Notes under the pieces: generated by a model
The model's input: the letters and a program-made list of their open reading frames with translations, nothing else
What the model was told of the DNA's origin: nothing
Database searches by the model: none
Made by a program: the position numbers and the translations under genes
Origin: Leptidea sinapis
Taxonomy: Eukaryota > Arthropoda > Insecta > Lepidoptera > Pieridae
Reading direction: 5' to 3'
Length of the DNA stretch: 64,000 nucleotides
Assembly: GCF_905404315.1 (NCBI RefSeq)
Contig: NC_066275.1
Coordinates: 3,286,001 to 3,350,000 of the forward strand
Shown: positions 21,794 to 33,475 of the stretch, one piece after another
Layout: the number at the start of each line of letters is the position of its first letter
How positions within the stretch are numbered: the stretch's first letter is position 1

Positions 21794-22366
21794 AAATGTA
21801 CATAAAAAACTGCACATACTCGTATACGAGCGCAACAAATTATTCATTACAGCGAGCGCCGCGTGCCATCCAGAGCGGAACATTTCGTCCACATCATGAG
21901 TCAATTTGCATTGCGAACACAAAAGTTGCCAAAACTAATAAATCCCGTATGAATATTTAAATCTAACGCAACTCCAGCTATTTAGTGCTGACGAGCTGCA
22001 ATTTTAGCACTATGAAGTGAAACGTATTATTTTACTTTAATACGAAATTATTTATTTCCAACAGAATGCGTTTTTTACTGCTCGACAGATTAGGATAGAC
22101 ATTACCGGCCTTCCAATAAACTTGGTATAACGTTATGTCTGAGAATAAACCAAGAATATGCAAAATATTGACTACATCGCTGACCACACTGTCAATACAA
22201 TAATAATTTTGAAGTTTTCCGAATATCAAGCAGCCTCGCAAATAAACGCGGGAAACGTTATACGGTCGAATAAACCAATCATAAGCGAAATTTCTTGTAA
22301 ACTTTTGTTCAACATAATGAATTAAATACAATTTAGATGTATGTTAATATTTTATTGGTTTTACAG
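21794..22366. other. Unassigned sequence
   Basis: Only small open frames without motifs. Confidence 0.3.
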
Positions 22367-22519
22367 AGATCAGTAAATAGTAGCATACAAAGAGTTTTGA
22401 GAATTCATAACCTGCCTATGAGAGATAGGGGTAGAAAGGGATTACAGTCTTCAATTTTCTATAAAGTTATTCGTAGCACCAGCTACAAAGAAATTATGAA
22501 AGAGATTTGTTATTTCTAA
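22367..22519 (+). CDS. Candidate terminal exon
   Basis: The acceptor ATTTTATTGGTTTTACAG is strong. The following 50 codons read RSVNSSIQRVLRIHNLPMRD, then RGRKGLQSSIFYKVIRSTSY and end EICYF TAA. It is basic and not repeat-derived as far as I can see. The exon begins in phase 0, so it does not join the exon at 17455 directly. Product unknown. Confidence 0.35.
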   Translation, partial: RSVNSSIQRVLRIHNLPMRDRGRKGLQSSIFYKVIRSTSYKEIMKEICYF

Positions 22520-22539
22520 AGTGTTATCTTTCTGAAATA

Positions 22540-22740
22540 AACTAAATTAAATTTAGTACCAAAATTTATGAACGATGCGAGACTCGAACCTGTGACCTCT
22601 CGGGTTCCGTCCGAGCGCTGTTCCAAGTGTGCCAACCGTTCGAATGACGTATGGTTTGTAAATCTTGGTATGTCTTGTTCACCGACAGGTTGCGGTTTCA
22701 AGTCCCGCATCGTTCATATATTTTGGTAACAAATTTAATA
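22540..22740. mobile_element. tRNA-like foldback element, palindromic
   Basis: The left side carries TTAGTACCAAAATTTATGAA and the right side its near complement (CATATATTTTGGTAACAAA). A tRNA-like core lies at 22570-22641 and a second, inverted T-arm plus acceptor half at 22689-22715, so both ends of the palindrome contain tRNA 3' sequence. Confidence 0.7.
22570..22641 (-). ncRNA. tRNA-like core
   Basis: The minus strand gives acceptor GAACGGT/ATCGTTC and the CTCGG-ACGGAAC-CCGAG anticodon arm. The B box GGTTCGAGTC is intact. The D-arm is damaged (CACACTTGG), so the A box is weak. Confidence 0.6.
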
Positions 22741-22943
22741 TAAAAGAGATTTCAATAATCTACACACTTAATGAAATCGTGACAGAGCAATAACCTGTAG
22801 ATTGATTTTTTTTACAGAATATAAATATTAAAATTTTAATCGATTATTTTACTTAGCGAGTACGGATAACAATAGATGTAATGTCCTGTAAGCCAATATA
22901 CTTATTTATTTGTTGTGATTAAATAAAAACGTGCAGAATTAAA

Positions 22944-23080
22944 CGATGCGTACACCTTCCTTAAAGGCCGGCAACGCTCCTGTGATTCCTCTGGTGTTGC
23001 AAGAGAGTGTGGGCGGCGGTGATCACTTAACAACAGGTGACCCGTACGCTCGTTTGTCCTCCTATTCCATAAAAAAAAAT
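22944..23080 (+). mobile_element. Jockey-type tail
   Basis: GTACACCTTCCTTAAAGGCC through GATTCCTCTGGTGTTGC to CCTATTCCATAAAAAAAA, close to the last 130 bp of the 57.5 kb LINE. Strong 5' truncation. Confidence 0.85.
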
Positions 23081-23302
23081 TTTAAGAATATCAATACTAT
23101 CGGTAAAAACTAACACAGTTAAAAACGTGTTGAACACTTGTTTTAAAAAGGAGGCTATTACAAATCCATCAATCTTTAGACGACGCTTAAGATATAGTTA
23201 CACACTGTTTTACAAAATACGTGTTTAAACCATGCTTAAATTATTTTTTGTAATAACACCGTAAGACATTAGCGATTTTCAGCATTGAAGGTTAATTATT
23301 TC

Positions 23303-23617
23303 AGTTTTTTATGAAAAACAAGGAACGAGGCGAGCACGACGTTCAACTGATGGTAATCGATACGCCCTGCCCATTACAATGAAGTGCCGCTCAGGATTCT
23401 TGAAAAATCCCAAAAATTCTGACCGTCACTACAATTGAGATCGCCACCTTGAGACAAAAGATGTTAAGTCTTATTTACCCAGTAATTTCACTAGCTACGA
23501 CAACCGTCAGACCCAAACACAATAATGTTTACACATTACTGCTTCACGGCAGTAATAGGCACCGTTGCGGTACCCATAATCTAGCCGGCATCCAGTGCAA
23601 AGGAGCCTACCACTTGT
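23303..23617 (-). mobile_element. RepA SINE-like copy, full length
   Basis: A complete minus-strand copy from AAACAAGGAACGAGGCGAG to GGAGCCTACCACTTG. The inner hairpin arm differs at GACCGTCAC, which lowers its pairing with GTGCCGCTC. Confidence 0.85.
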
Positions 23618-24071
23618 AAAATGCTATTTTAACACAACCGACATCATTGTCTCGTTTATTATTCAACGATAAGATTAAAATCGGAACGTATTATGATGTG
23701 GTCGATGGGCTCCGTAAAAATCACCAACAAAAACTTTCCTATATGTAACGACATTAGCCCAAGGAGTCTCACATATATAAGATTAACAAATTCAAACTGT
23801 CAAATGTACTCTTAGTTTGTGAGTGACAACACCCCGGGGCGTGAGTATCGCAGAGTAGCGGCATATTATGTCGACTATAAACAACATTTCCAACACATTA
23901 CCCAACCCATACATTTCATCATACTAATGTACCATCTAAATTTCCGTTGGAACGCCAAGATATTGGGATAATGTTCCTTCCTTTATAATCGCACTAATAT
24001 AGCATATAGGTAAAGGCTTTAGAAGACTATTTTAGACAAAGTTGAGTTGATTTTGAGTCATAATTTCAACG
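23618..24071. other. Unassigned sequence
   Basis: Nothing recognised apart from a CCCCGGGG palindrome inside it. Confidence 0.3.
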
Positions 24072-24149
24072 TGATTTATTTATTTATTAGCATCGCCAAC
24101 ACAATAATCACTAACTAAGGACAGTATATATTATTCTAAATAAGTCTAC
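24072..24149 (-). mobile_element. CR1-like LINE tail
   Basis: A (TTTA)n start followed by ATCGCCAACACAATAATCAC. Compare the PCR-scale similar tail at 50183 (CCGCCAACAATGTATACAC). It ends where a RepA head begins. Confidence 0.4.
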
Positions 24150-24251
24150 ACCAGTGGGAGGCTCCTTTGCACAGGATGCCGGCTAGATTATGGGTACCAC
24201 AACGGCGCCTATTGCTGCCGTGAAGCAGTAATGTGTAAGCATTACTGTGTT
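24150..24251 (+). mobile_element. RepA head, 3' truncated
   Basis: ACCAGTGGGAGGCTCC to GCATTACTGTGTTT, then unrelated sequence. Loss of the 3' end is unusual for a retroposon and implies later deletion or template switching. Confidence 0.8.
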
Positions 24252-24610
24252 TAATATACAATATAATATAAAACAATTATATAATAAGATACAATACAAT
24301 TATATAACTAGTTTCTATAAAGTGAAAATTAAATAAAATAAACAAAACTTGTTTTACTGAAATACGGCAGAACTACGACAGAAATATTACATTTAATGAA
24401 TAATTTTTGTTGAACAGCAATTTATATTCCTGTATAGCAACATATAAATTTCCGAAGTTTATACCAAAAAGCAGACAACTTATCATTAAAAATGTCTATA
24501 CTTCGATCAACTTTCGGTAGGCTATTATTATAAGACTTATAATAATCGAACTTAGTGCGAACAATTGTATAAGGAGTACGAAAGTGACTTACTAGAGTAC
24601 GAGAGTTACT
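24252..24610. other. Unassigned sequence
   Basis: AT-rich; may include LINE 3' UTR of the next element. Confidence 0.3.
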
Positions 24611-24614
24611 TCAT

Positions 24615-25505
24615 ATTGATATTCATATTCATTTATTTGCTATTAAATAGGGTGGTACAAATTATAATTTTATAAAATACAAAAAAAATATTAAAGTCAA
24701 GATAAGAATAATCCACTTACAATGCAATGTTAAAAATCCTTTACTCTTTGTGGTCAAAAAACTCTTCTATTGAATAAAATGTGTTTTGAAGAAGCCAACT
24801 GTGTAAGGATACTTTAAATCTTGAAAAAGGTAACAACTTAAATGAATCAGGGATCTTATTGAGAATTTTCATGCCCATCCAGAAGCAATTTTTCTGAAAT
24901 AAAGTGCTATGCGGAACGACTCTAGTCACTAACCTATCAGATTTCCTAAGTATCTAGTACTGTGGGTCATATGCATTTGCTGTAAGTATAGCACACTGTG
25001 ATTTTCCTTTACAAATTTTGCCATCTCGTAAATGTATAGATCGGGCAGTGTCAATAATTTCAGTGACTTGAAAAAGGGCTTGCATGAAACGTCAGGCTTA
25101 ATACCACAGATTGATCTGCATGCACTTTTTCTGTGGAATAAATGTTTTGTTTATTATTGAATAGTTGCCCCACAGTATGAGACCATATCTAAGTATGGAC
25201 TCAACGTACGCATGGTAGGTAATTAAGGCCGTTTGTCTCGAACTAACTTTCGTCAACTTATAAAGTGCAAAGGAGAAACTGTTTATTTTGCTACAAACTT
25301 TGCTTACTTCATGTTTCCAACTTAGATCTCTATCGATAGTCACACCAAGAAAAATTGTACTTTCTACATGGGTTATCATATTTTGGTTAAAATGTATATT
25401 CATCGAATCGGAATTGTCAATATCATTATTTCTTTTATTGAAATGTATATATGTCGTCTTATTAAAATTTATCTGTAGATTATTAATCTACAGATAAATT
25501 TTAAT
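24615..25505 (-). pseudogene. CR1-like LINE C-terminal fragment
   Basis: Minus-strand frames read FLGVTIDRDLSWKHEVSKVC, YVESILRYGLILWG and KPFFKSLKLLTLPDLYIYEM, then TRVVPHSTLFQKNCFWMG and ILNKIPDSFK. This is the thumb/C-terminal order of CR1/Jockey ORF2. The frame breaks near 25100 and at least once more before 24930. The 5' junction at 25461-25535 contains an inverted piece of the same element. Confidence 0.75.
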
Positions 25506-25535
25506 TCCGATTACTATAACCCATGTAGAAAAAGA
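25461..25535. repeat. 45-bp palindrome and inverted LINE piece
   Basis: 25461-25482 and 25484-25505 are exact reverse complements around one base. Beyond it ATTCCGAT and ATAACCCATGTAGAAA are inverted copies of the LINE's own interior (near 25355-25420) with two deletions, so this is a 5' inversion. Confidence 0.8.
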
Positions 25536-25539
25536 TTAA

Positions 25540-25563
25540 GGCTTAATCAATTTTGATTAAGCC
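25540..25563. repeat. Small hairpin
   Basis: GGCTTAATCA and TGATTAAGCC pair over 10 bp around a 4-base loop, next to the inverted LINE piece. Confidence 0.7.
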
Positions 25564-26382
25564 ATAATATTTTTTTTTATTGTGTTATTAAGTTCTGATT
25601 CGTGGACACGTTACACTTTGACACTTTACACTTTGCAGTATTATATCGTAATTTGGTTGAGTGTAGACGAAAATCCTTAAAACCATAATAATCGCTCGTT
25701 TTCATAATTTTTGCAATCAAAACATAAAACACAATTACACCAAAATCACTTCAAAGTATCAAACATTTTGTTTGACGTCCAATTAATTCAGTAAAATTAA
25801 TCTAAATTAAAAAAGAGAAGAACGTCCGATAAATAAGACGAAGTATTTCTAAATTAAAAAACGTGCTAGGGTAAGCACATCAGGCACCCGTACTATACAA
25901 ACTCTACGTAGAGCATTAGACTAATGCAGGTATTGCGTGACAGCCCTGCTCCGGTCGTGAATAAATCAGGGCTGACACCTCTGATCCCTTAAATAAGAAC
26001 TCTCTCGTGTGTGAAATATCGAGTGCGTTTGACTTCGAAGCTGTGTACGTTAAAACGGCAGGGCTACATTGAGCTGCGTTTTCTTAAGAAATATGCTGAA
26101 GGCGTTATCAATAAATTAAAGTAATAACCTCATCATTTTACAACAAAATTTTATTTTCAGTCGGCTAGAAAATATAATAATATTAATAACATATATCACA
26201 TAATTTCGTCGCAAGCCGAACGCTTAGTCCGATCATGCCTCTCTATCGCTTATTCCCCGCTCTCAATTGCGAGCTGGGCTCTGGCGGAAGGTGAAAATGA
26301 GTCATGCTATTTCGTGCGTGCAACCGGCGGTCATTAATTTATAAGACGTTATGACGTCAAAAAGAAGAAAACTGAAAGTGTG
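25564..26382. other. Unassigned sequence
   Basis: 25930-25975 has a CAGCCCTG...CAGGGCTG stem. 26210-26340 is GC-rich with no recognised product. Confidence 0.3.
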
Positions 26383-26500
26383 CATTTTTATTTATTTATT
26401 TAAAAACAGACAGTCACATATATATTTAGGTTTACAAAGAGATGTTAATATCTACTAACTTAGACCTACAGTTTCCTTAAAAATATTTTTTTAAATATTT
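26383..26500 (-). mobile_element. CR1-like LINE tail
   Basis: Starts with (TTTA)n then AAAACAGACAGTCACATAT; no coding remnant. Weak call. Confidence 0.35.
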
Positions 26501-27769
26501 TATTTTAATACTAAGTTATCTGTATGCAATACTTTTTCTATGCTAAAATTTTTTATATCCCCAAAAGTCTCGCCATATGAACGCACGCAAACACAATTTC
26601 CATTCAGTTCACGTCACTATACACCAAGTATTCTGAACATCATTCAGCAATCTCCTCGCGTTGCCTAAAACGTGTACAAACTCGCCACCCGACTTTGCCC
26701 GTTGATCGTTTTATAAGATACGTCGTAATTAAATATTGACGAATGAAAATCACCAACTGGTTTTCAGAGGGCCTTCTAGATTTGAGTCAAGTGAAAATCA
26801 ACAGCGCTCCCAAAAGTAATTGTTAGGTATTGGTTTGTTATAATTTAAATTCTTAATAATAATATGCTGATGGGGGTCCATTGTGTTACATCTTTCTCAC
26901 AATTTAACAATAGTAAATTGTCTATTTCACTACGTTTCGTATTGCTGTACACTTTACTCTACTGCATGCCAATTTAGGTAACTACAATATTATCATACAT
27001 ATAGTAATCATTTAGTATCAAATATAATGGAAGGCAGTGGTCTAAAGCCGGAACAATGCTAAGACACGAAAGACCGTGTGTAGTGGGGCGAGTGAAAGAG
27101 AAGAGAAATCTTTCGCTGTATGTGGACGAAGCCTAAAACGGTCGAAGTTAAGTCAAGATACATATGTTTGATTATCTCTAGCTTTTACCTCTACAGGACA
27201 ATTCCTCTATGACACGCTCATGCAGATGCGTTAGGGATCTGATAAACAAATCATATTAAAAATTTTCTTTTAGATTATAGGTCCTATTGAATTTTCGTTA
27301 TACACGATTAACTTTACTTTACTTTCATGAGGTTCAATTCTTTATGTAGAATCCTTATTCATTTTCGGAAATAAACGATACCTAAAATCACTTACAGTTA
27401 CTTACAATTTGTATGCTACGTAAAATTACAACATGAGATCTCAGCACCTGTGAAGTCCCAAAATTGAAAATTAAGCAGAAAAAATAAAGAGACTTCTTTC
27501 TATTTGTTTCCACCGGAAACCGTCTAAGCATTAGTATGAATTCGTATTATTATACGCAAACCCGGCTACATCAAGTATTTTTTGGAAATATAAAAGTATA
27601 GGACACTGCAAAGATTTTCAGCATACAGTTAGCGTTCTTCGCGCAACAATATCAATGACTACTTTAAGACGAACTCATTAGTTTTGCTCGTCGCTAAATA
27701 AAGTAACTAAGACCCCATCCCGTCTTTGTTTGTATGGGTTAGGTACAAATGTATAAAATGTAAATATTT
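26501..27769. other. Unassigned sequence
   Basis: A possible 42 nt phase-0 exon on the minus strand (27406-27447, VLRSHVVILRSIQI) has an acceptor ACTTCACAG and donor GTAAGTAAC, but nothing supports it further. Confidence 0.25.
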
Positions 27770-27890
27770 TTATTCACAATAGAGTTTAAAATCACTTATT
27801 GCACGTCAAAAACTACAATTCGAACCAGTATGCCTCAGACCTGTGATGAACGGGCGCAAGAAACTCTTCGGTTTTTTTTAATTAGTAATA
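27770..27890 (-). mobile_element. LINE 3' UTR
   Basis: Minus strand carries GGCGCAAGAAACTC (as GAACGGGCGCAAGAAACTC on plus), AGGTCTGAGGCAT and TTAAAC, the same order as the plus-strand copy at 30485-30640. Confidence 0.5.
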
Positions 27891-28420
27891 TTTATATTTA
27901 AAAGGCCTGAGGGTGTTCGGTCCATTCCCAGTCTGTGGTATAATTATCGCCTTGCACTGTTTCGATAGCAAAGTTTTACTAATGAACATTGCAAAAGATG
28001 TTTACCAGCTTTTCGACGGGAAATATCATTAGCGCTATGGCGCATTTGAAGTAACATAGTCCGAATTGTAAAATATAAAACGATATGACGCTCTCTGATA
28101 CCGTCATGCTCCGGGAGTTATGAGCACAGTAATATTTCTTTTTATTGCAAGATTTATATAATATATAAGTAAACAATATATATGATTAAAATTTTGAATA
28201 GCAAATAATATACAAACGTAACACCAGATCCATCTTTTAATATTTTATACTACAGGTAACTTTATTGTTATTTATTAAATTCAAATTTCATTATATACTG
28301 AGACATATTTTACTTCTGCCGGTAGTGTCTGTCTGTTTTTTTATATCATAGCTTTTTAAGTGGGTTAATATACAGCTAATCTATACTTAAATTCCTCGAG
28401 AACGTAGATTGCTTCTGCAT
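27891..28420. other. Unassigned sequence
   Basis: Nothing recognised. Confidence 0.3.
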
Positions 28421-28665
28421 CTTCTACCGCATTAATGACGAGTAGTGCTCAGAGAACTTTTTAGGGGTGATATCAGCAACCGAATTCTCCAACCAAACAT
28501 TTCCGGAAATATCAATCGCATGTTGACGTCTGCCATAGAACGACCTCTTTATGGAATCTATTACTGGCTCAAGTTTTTCTGAACCGCAACGACTAGAGCA
28601 TACTCCCAATTTAAAGGCCGGTAATGCATCTCTTTACACCTGGTGTTGCGGAGGGCAAAATATTG
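28421..28665. other. Unassigned ORF beside a decayed Jockey tail
   Basis: On the minus strand (28609-28424) a frame reads CGSEKLEPVIDSIKRSFYGR then QHAIDISGNVWLENSVADIT. It looks coding, perhaps transposon-derived, but I cannot name it. 28611-28665 (TAAAGGCCGGTAATGC, CTGGTGTTGCGG) is a plus-strand decayed Jockey tail. Confidence 0.3.
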
Positions 28666-28924
28666 CGGTTTGACAGAACAGCCTACTGGCAGATAGAAAT
28701 TACGGACAGCGTTGTCTTAGTTATAATTGGTTATCCTACAGTGTATGATATTCGACACCCCGATTAGATTTCTATAAGATTTTATAATAAAGACGATAAA
28801 TACAAAATTATGGACGAATAATTGTAAAGCTAATTCTTTTCGAAGTAATTGACAATTACAAAAATATACAAATACAATTTTTTTATTTTGTCTCAAAAGC
28901 AAAACGTATACATACAAAATACAA

Positions 28925-29460
28925 AAAAAAACATGTACAAGTTACAATATACTCATAATACCTGCTACACAACATTATACAACACCATCATTAGGTACAA
29001 ACATTAAGAAGACCTCACATACTTAAGTTTGGTAAATGCATCTAGTCAAGTAGGTACGAATTTTTTATTGCTAGGACTTCTTAAATAAACTAGGCACCTA
29101 CAGACAGTAGGTTTATGTGATACATACATAAAAGCTGGTACCTTATTCCACAACATAGATATTTTGCTGGAGAGTAGGTATGTAGTCTACATTATGACAA
29201 CTATCTAGTACATAGCTGAGCTCTAACTCCTAACTAAATTTCCCTGTGTTTAGGATATTAGTACTCCCCGTGTATCGAGTAATTGCATAGTTCAAGAATG
29301 TGTATGTCTGTCTATTATAATGCACAATGTGAGTGAGTAGTAGTTTAATAATTTTGAGAGGGAAAAATAACTTAGTATTATAATATAGTATTCCATGAAA
29401 GTAGGTAAAATATAAATTAAAGGTATGAGTAATTATGATAATTATATACATACTAGTGAA
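28925..29460 (-). other. Possible eroded LINE
   Basis: Minus-strand snippets such as LWNKVPAFMYHINL resemble the LWN.VP motif of LINE C-termini. No continuous frame survives. Confidence 0.25.
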
Positions 29461-29860
29461 GGTATATAATTGAACAGTTGATTATATGTATGGAATATAG
29501 ATATATATAATATTTTCTAAGGGAATATGTGATTATTTGCTTTAAATGTATCCGTAAACCTGTTCAAATACATATAAGTATTAATAATTAATATCGTATA
29601 AGTGTTAATTATTTAGGTCAGCTGAAGTAATCTTAATAATCACACAAAAACAGTTACGATTATAACAATAACATTTACAATATACTTACTATATTATATC
29701 AATTGTATATTATTATGAAAATGAATGTCATCTGTTTTGTGGATTTGCAGTTCACTCAACTCTTTATGTTTCCTGTTTTGTCACATTATAATAATATTCG
29801 CATATTTGATTGATTCATTGTTTCCTGAGCATTATATTTGGAACTTTAAATCAAAGGAAA
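29461..29860. other. Unassigned AT-rich sequence
   Basis: Nothing recognised. Confidence 0.3.
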
Positions 29861-29934
29861 ATGCGGCAAGAATATTTTACTAAGCACACCGAAATAATTT
29901 CATACATTTCACGGAAAATCTATATTGCTACTAG
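29861..29934 (+). CDS. Weak candidate first exon
   Basis: ATG followed by 24 open codons (MRQEYFTKHTEIISYISRKI...) up to a strong donor CTAG|GTAAGT, phase 2. The donor lies in a CTAGGTA/TACCTAG hairpin, which weakens the case. Confidence 0.2.
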
Positions 29935-30009
29935 GTAAGTACTATCTACCTAGTTTCACACGCGTATAATTTTGTAAAAAGTTTTATAGAAAATGTTATA
30001 ACATATGCA

Positions 30010-30287
30010 GAACGTCCACGTACCCTCAGTAAGTGATGCACCCTTCCCATTACAATGCAGTGCCGCTCAGGATTATTGATTGAACCCAAAATTCTGAGTG
30101 GCAATCACGCTCGTCACTTTGATTCATAAGATGTTAAGTCTCTTTAGTCCAGTGATATAACGAGCTACGGCCTTCAAATCGCAACATAATATTTGGACAC
30201 CGCTGCTTCAAAAAAGCTTTGGAAGAAAGAGGCGCCACCGTGGATACTAGCCGGCATGGTGTGCAGGGCACATAGTTTGACGGACAG
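30010..30287 (-). mobile_element. RepA copy, strongly diverged
   Basis: Recognisable blocks: TTACAATGCAGTGCCGCTC, TAAGATGTTAAGTCTC, GAGCTACGGCC and ATACTAGCCGGCAT. Older than the other copies. Confidence 0.65.
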
Positions 30288-30478
30288 ATGGCCGTTGGGG
30301 CAGTAATCAAATACGACCACGTACCGGAAGACGACGTGTTGGTAGGCCGATGGTAGACAAGATGGACTGACGATCTGATCAAGATCACCGGATTACGTTG
30401 AATGAGGGCAGCGCAGAACCGATCGTCATTAAAATCTTTGTCCAGCAGTGGACAGCTTCCAGCTGATGATGATGATGG
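30288..30478 (+). pseudogene. RTE-like LINE 3' terminus
   Basis: Frames give WTRWTDDLIKITG, and the end is CCAGCAGTGGAC...CAGCTGATGATGATGATGG, a TGA-microsatellite tail typical of RTE copies. Fused edge-to-edge with the RepA head. Confidence 0.5.
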
Positions 30479-30484
30479 TATTAC

Positions 30485-30640
30485 ATTGTAACGATATTCT
30501 TATGAATAAAAGAAGTCCGCTGAGTATCTTGCGCCCGTTCTTCTCAGGTCTGAGGCATTTTTTCGAATAGGTAGTCTAAGACGTTCAATAAGTGATTTTA
30601 AATCCTATTTGAATAAAAATATTTGAATTTGAAATTTGTG
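30485..30640 (+). mobile_element. LINE 3' UTR
   Basis: TTGCGCCCGTTCTTCTCAGG, CTGAGGCAT, ATAAGTGATTTTAAA, then TATTTGAATTTGAAA. Inverted partner of 27770-27890. Confidence 0.5.
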
Positions 30641-31192
30641 TTTTGTATTGGAGAAAGCAATGAAACGAGCCGATGGTCTTGATTGTCTAGAAAGAAATAC
30701 CATAGACAACAGACTGATTGCCATCTGAGAGGTTAAGTTTTCCTAAGCTAATATACTAGACTTCAGGCGATACATTTCATGTACCTGTAACTTTATTGGC
30801 AACCACACCCTTTAATAAAAAGTTTGTAGACAAAAATAGTCTATTCTCCCACATGTACAAAGCACTTTTTTAATATCGTATGAATAAAATATGATATCCA
30901 ATGAACGTTAAATATTTAATTATACTTGGAAACATTTCAACGTGAGCACAGCACAGCGCCGTATCTACACCGGAGTGCAATGACCTGCATGACACATAAA
31001 CACAGTTTGATTGTCTCGTCAATCTTATTTGGATATCTCCCGCAGACACGTTATTGTTTTGACTATTTCTAGTTTTATGTCGTTTTATAATTCATTTGAA
31101 TCTGCCAAGCACGAGTCGGCCGCTTGTGCCGCGCCTTTTTTATTTATCTTTTAGTTCGTATCGGCAAATAATATGTAAAAGTACGTACACAC
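30641..31192. other. Unassigned sequence
   Basis: Nothing recognised. Confidence 0.3.
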
Positions 31193-31438
31193 GCCATAAG
31201 CACAACGTTGCCTATTTCTGCTGTGAAGCAGTAATGTGTAGGCATTACTGTATTTCGGTCTGAAGGGCGCTGTAGCTAGTGAAATTACTAGACAAACGAG
31301 ACTTAACATGTTATGTCTCAAGGTGACGAGCGCAGTTGCAGTGCCGCTCAGAATTTATGGGTCTTTCAAGAATCCTGAGTTGCACTCCATTGTAATGGGC
31401 CGAACGTCCTGCTCGTCTCGTCCCTTATTGTCATAAAA
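31193..31438 (+). mobile_element. RepA copy, 5' truncated
   Basis: Starts at the CTATTTCTGCTGTGAAGC block and runs to CCCTTATTGTCATAAAA; a deletion removes the GGGCGTATCAATTACC block. Confidence 0.85.
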
Positions 31439-31559
31439 GATATACTTATGTATCGATAAACTTTTCCTGTAACTGGGGAAAATATAAATGGTAACATACA
31501 TGTATATTTTTGATATTCGCAAATATATATATTGGACTGAAATGTTTTTTTAAACAATA

Positions 31560-31680
31560 GCAGGACAAACGACCGCGTAAGGTTAAGTTATGGTAGGTAG
31601 CTAGAGACGGTAGTTAGGTACTTACTCACAACACCAAAGGATTCACTGGAGCTTTTTCGGCCTTTTAAGACACTTAAGTG
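31560..31680 (-). mobile_element. Decayed Jockey-type tail
   Basis: GGACAAACGA, CACAACACCAAAGGATTCAC and GAGCTTTTTCGGCCTTTTA keep the tail order in minus orientation with an expanded middle. Confidence 0.5.
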
Positions 31681-31849
31681 AATGCGGTGAAGATTTTGAT
31701 TTAATTGATACGAGTACGATAAGGTAGTTTTAGATACTGGTAAAGAAAGGATCATGGAACCAGCTTAAAACATTCTCGCTATATTTGCTTATAATAAAAA
31801 TATGGATGTCATTTCGCATTCGTGAAGCGTTATAATTGATAATTTATTT

Positions 31850-32575
31850 AAAAAGGCAATTGAATTAAATCCTCGTTCCATCCGATTACCGGATAGACTA
31901 GTTTATGGCCACTGTCACAGAACAACTAAACTAAACTACATACTTAAATAGTAGCTACGCAATGTGTATAAAATTATTCAATCATCTACCGCTAGAGGTG
32001 AAAAATGTAACATGTAAAATCCACAGAAACGATTTTCTAGACTCCTGTTTAAATGGTTGATGGACAAAAAAAATGTATAGATATAAAATTTTGTTTACAA
32101 ATTTTATTTGTGTATTAATACTAGCAGCCCTCACTTCTATCACTTAACACTTTAAAAACATAACAAATTGTTTAGATTTGCAAGAGCGACATCTCAAGTC
32201 AACTTCCTAATATGCACAGTCTGGGGTTGAGCAGGTTATCAACTGTAAAGTAGATCCTGTAGATGAAGCCACAACCTGAGAGTTGAACAAGGCATCATCA
32301 ATCGCATTTGTCAAATAAGTAGTTTTTCTTTTTTTTCGTCTTCATTATTTTAATAAATTAAAGTTATAATTTGTCCTTTCATTTTTTATTTTTTTGTTTT
32401 TATTATAGTTTAGATAGTATTAGTTCTATTTTTCAGAAGTATTTAGGGAGTATTTTTTGTAATTTTTATGTTCACCATAATTGTCGTATACTTTAGAACT
32501 ACTAATTGTAACACTAGATTAAGAAAATTGTATTGTATATGATGTGGCGTGCTTTAATAAATAAATAAATAAACC
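31850..32575 (+). pseudogene. CR1-like LINE 3' end, interrupted
   Basis: Plus-strand translation gives RSIRLPDRLVYGHC, then IKLFNHLPLEVKNVTCKIHR, a LINE C-terminus. The end is AATAAATAAATAAATA at 32560. A foldback-family segment (32096-32310) interrupts it. Confidence 0.6.
32096..32310. mobile_element. Foldback-family segment inside LINE
   Basis: 32099-32172 matches the right inverted end of the 43.6 kb element (TTATTTGTGTATTAAT, CACTTTAAAAACATAACAAA). 32225-32300 contains the inverted AGATGAAGCCACAACCTGAG module seen beside the tRNA core at 17.88 kb. Confidence 0.6.
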
Positions 32576-32599
32576 AGAAAAAAAAAGCATACAAGATTT

Positions 32600-32695
32600 T
32601 ATGACGATGCGTCACTCGAACGGGTAGCTCAATTGGAAGAGCACTCGCACGGAACGCGTTCGAGTACCACATCGTTCATAAAATTGTATTTGTGT
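32600..32695 (+). mobile_element. tRNA-like foldback copy, collapsed
   Basis: A tRNA-like core at 32618-32677 with A box TAGCTCAATTGG, but the anticodon 3' side and T-stem 5' side are deleted. Flanks keep ATCGTTCATAAAATTG. Confidence 0.6.
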
Positions 32696-33475
32696 AAAAT
32701 TTATAGTGTTAAGGATTTTATTAATAATAACATTAAAAAGAAAACTTTTTTGCATGCTTATTTTAAGGACGCGTTTACGAATCCGACAAAAATATGATAT
32801 TTTTCGGTAGAGTTTGTGATGAAATTAAACTAAGTCTAACAAAACTAAAAATTGCCACAAATAGATTACTTCTTTATCTCCAATTAGCGGGAAATGTTTG
32901 CTTTGAAATTTTGATATTTTATGTCGTAAAAACGATTATCCGTTACCTCTTCACACAAAATTGACGAAATGGGGCTTCATTCAGGATCAGTTTTCTGCTA
33001 CCACTTACACAATTTTGGCTCTTAAAAATTATGTAAGGAAAGCAGATATAATATTTTCAAAAACACGGGAAATGCATTAATGAATATCTAATAAATAATC
33101 TCAGAAAAAAATAAAAATGAATCGTCTAAAATTCATATATATTTCTGATAAGCATGAGCTTTAAAGTGTGGTATTAAGGGTTATTTTATTTTGTCACTTT
33201 GTACGCATTGCACAGAAAGATCTATCGAAATAACCTCAGTCCGCGCTCGGCCACCGTCGTGGGTAGACTTTGTGTCGGTTGTAAGCAGCAGCTCGTACTC
33301 GGAAAGATCGCTGTACGAACATGAATATTTTTTATAAGCTATACAATACTGTCTTTGATACTTTACATATTTTGTACGCAGTCAGATTTTCAATAAATTA
33401 TGTTTCTGTATTTTTTTGAAGAATTAGTGATTTATAAGTTCATCTCTAAATATAAGGTCTAATCTAAATCCAAGA

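Noticed and set aside
26235..26300. First exon starting MPLYRLFPALNCEL
   Set aside because: The donor (AAG|GTGAAA) is weak and nothing else supports a gene there.
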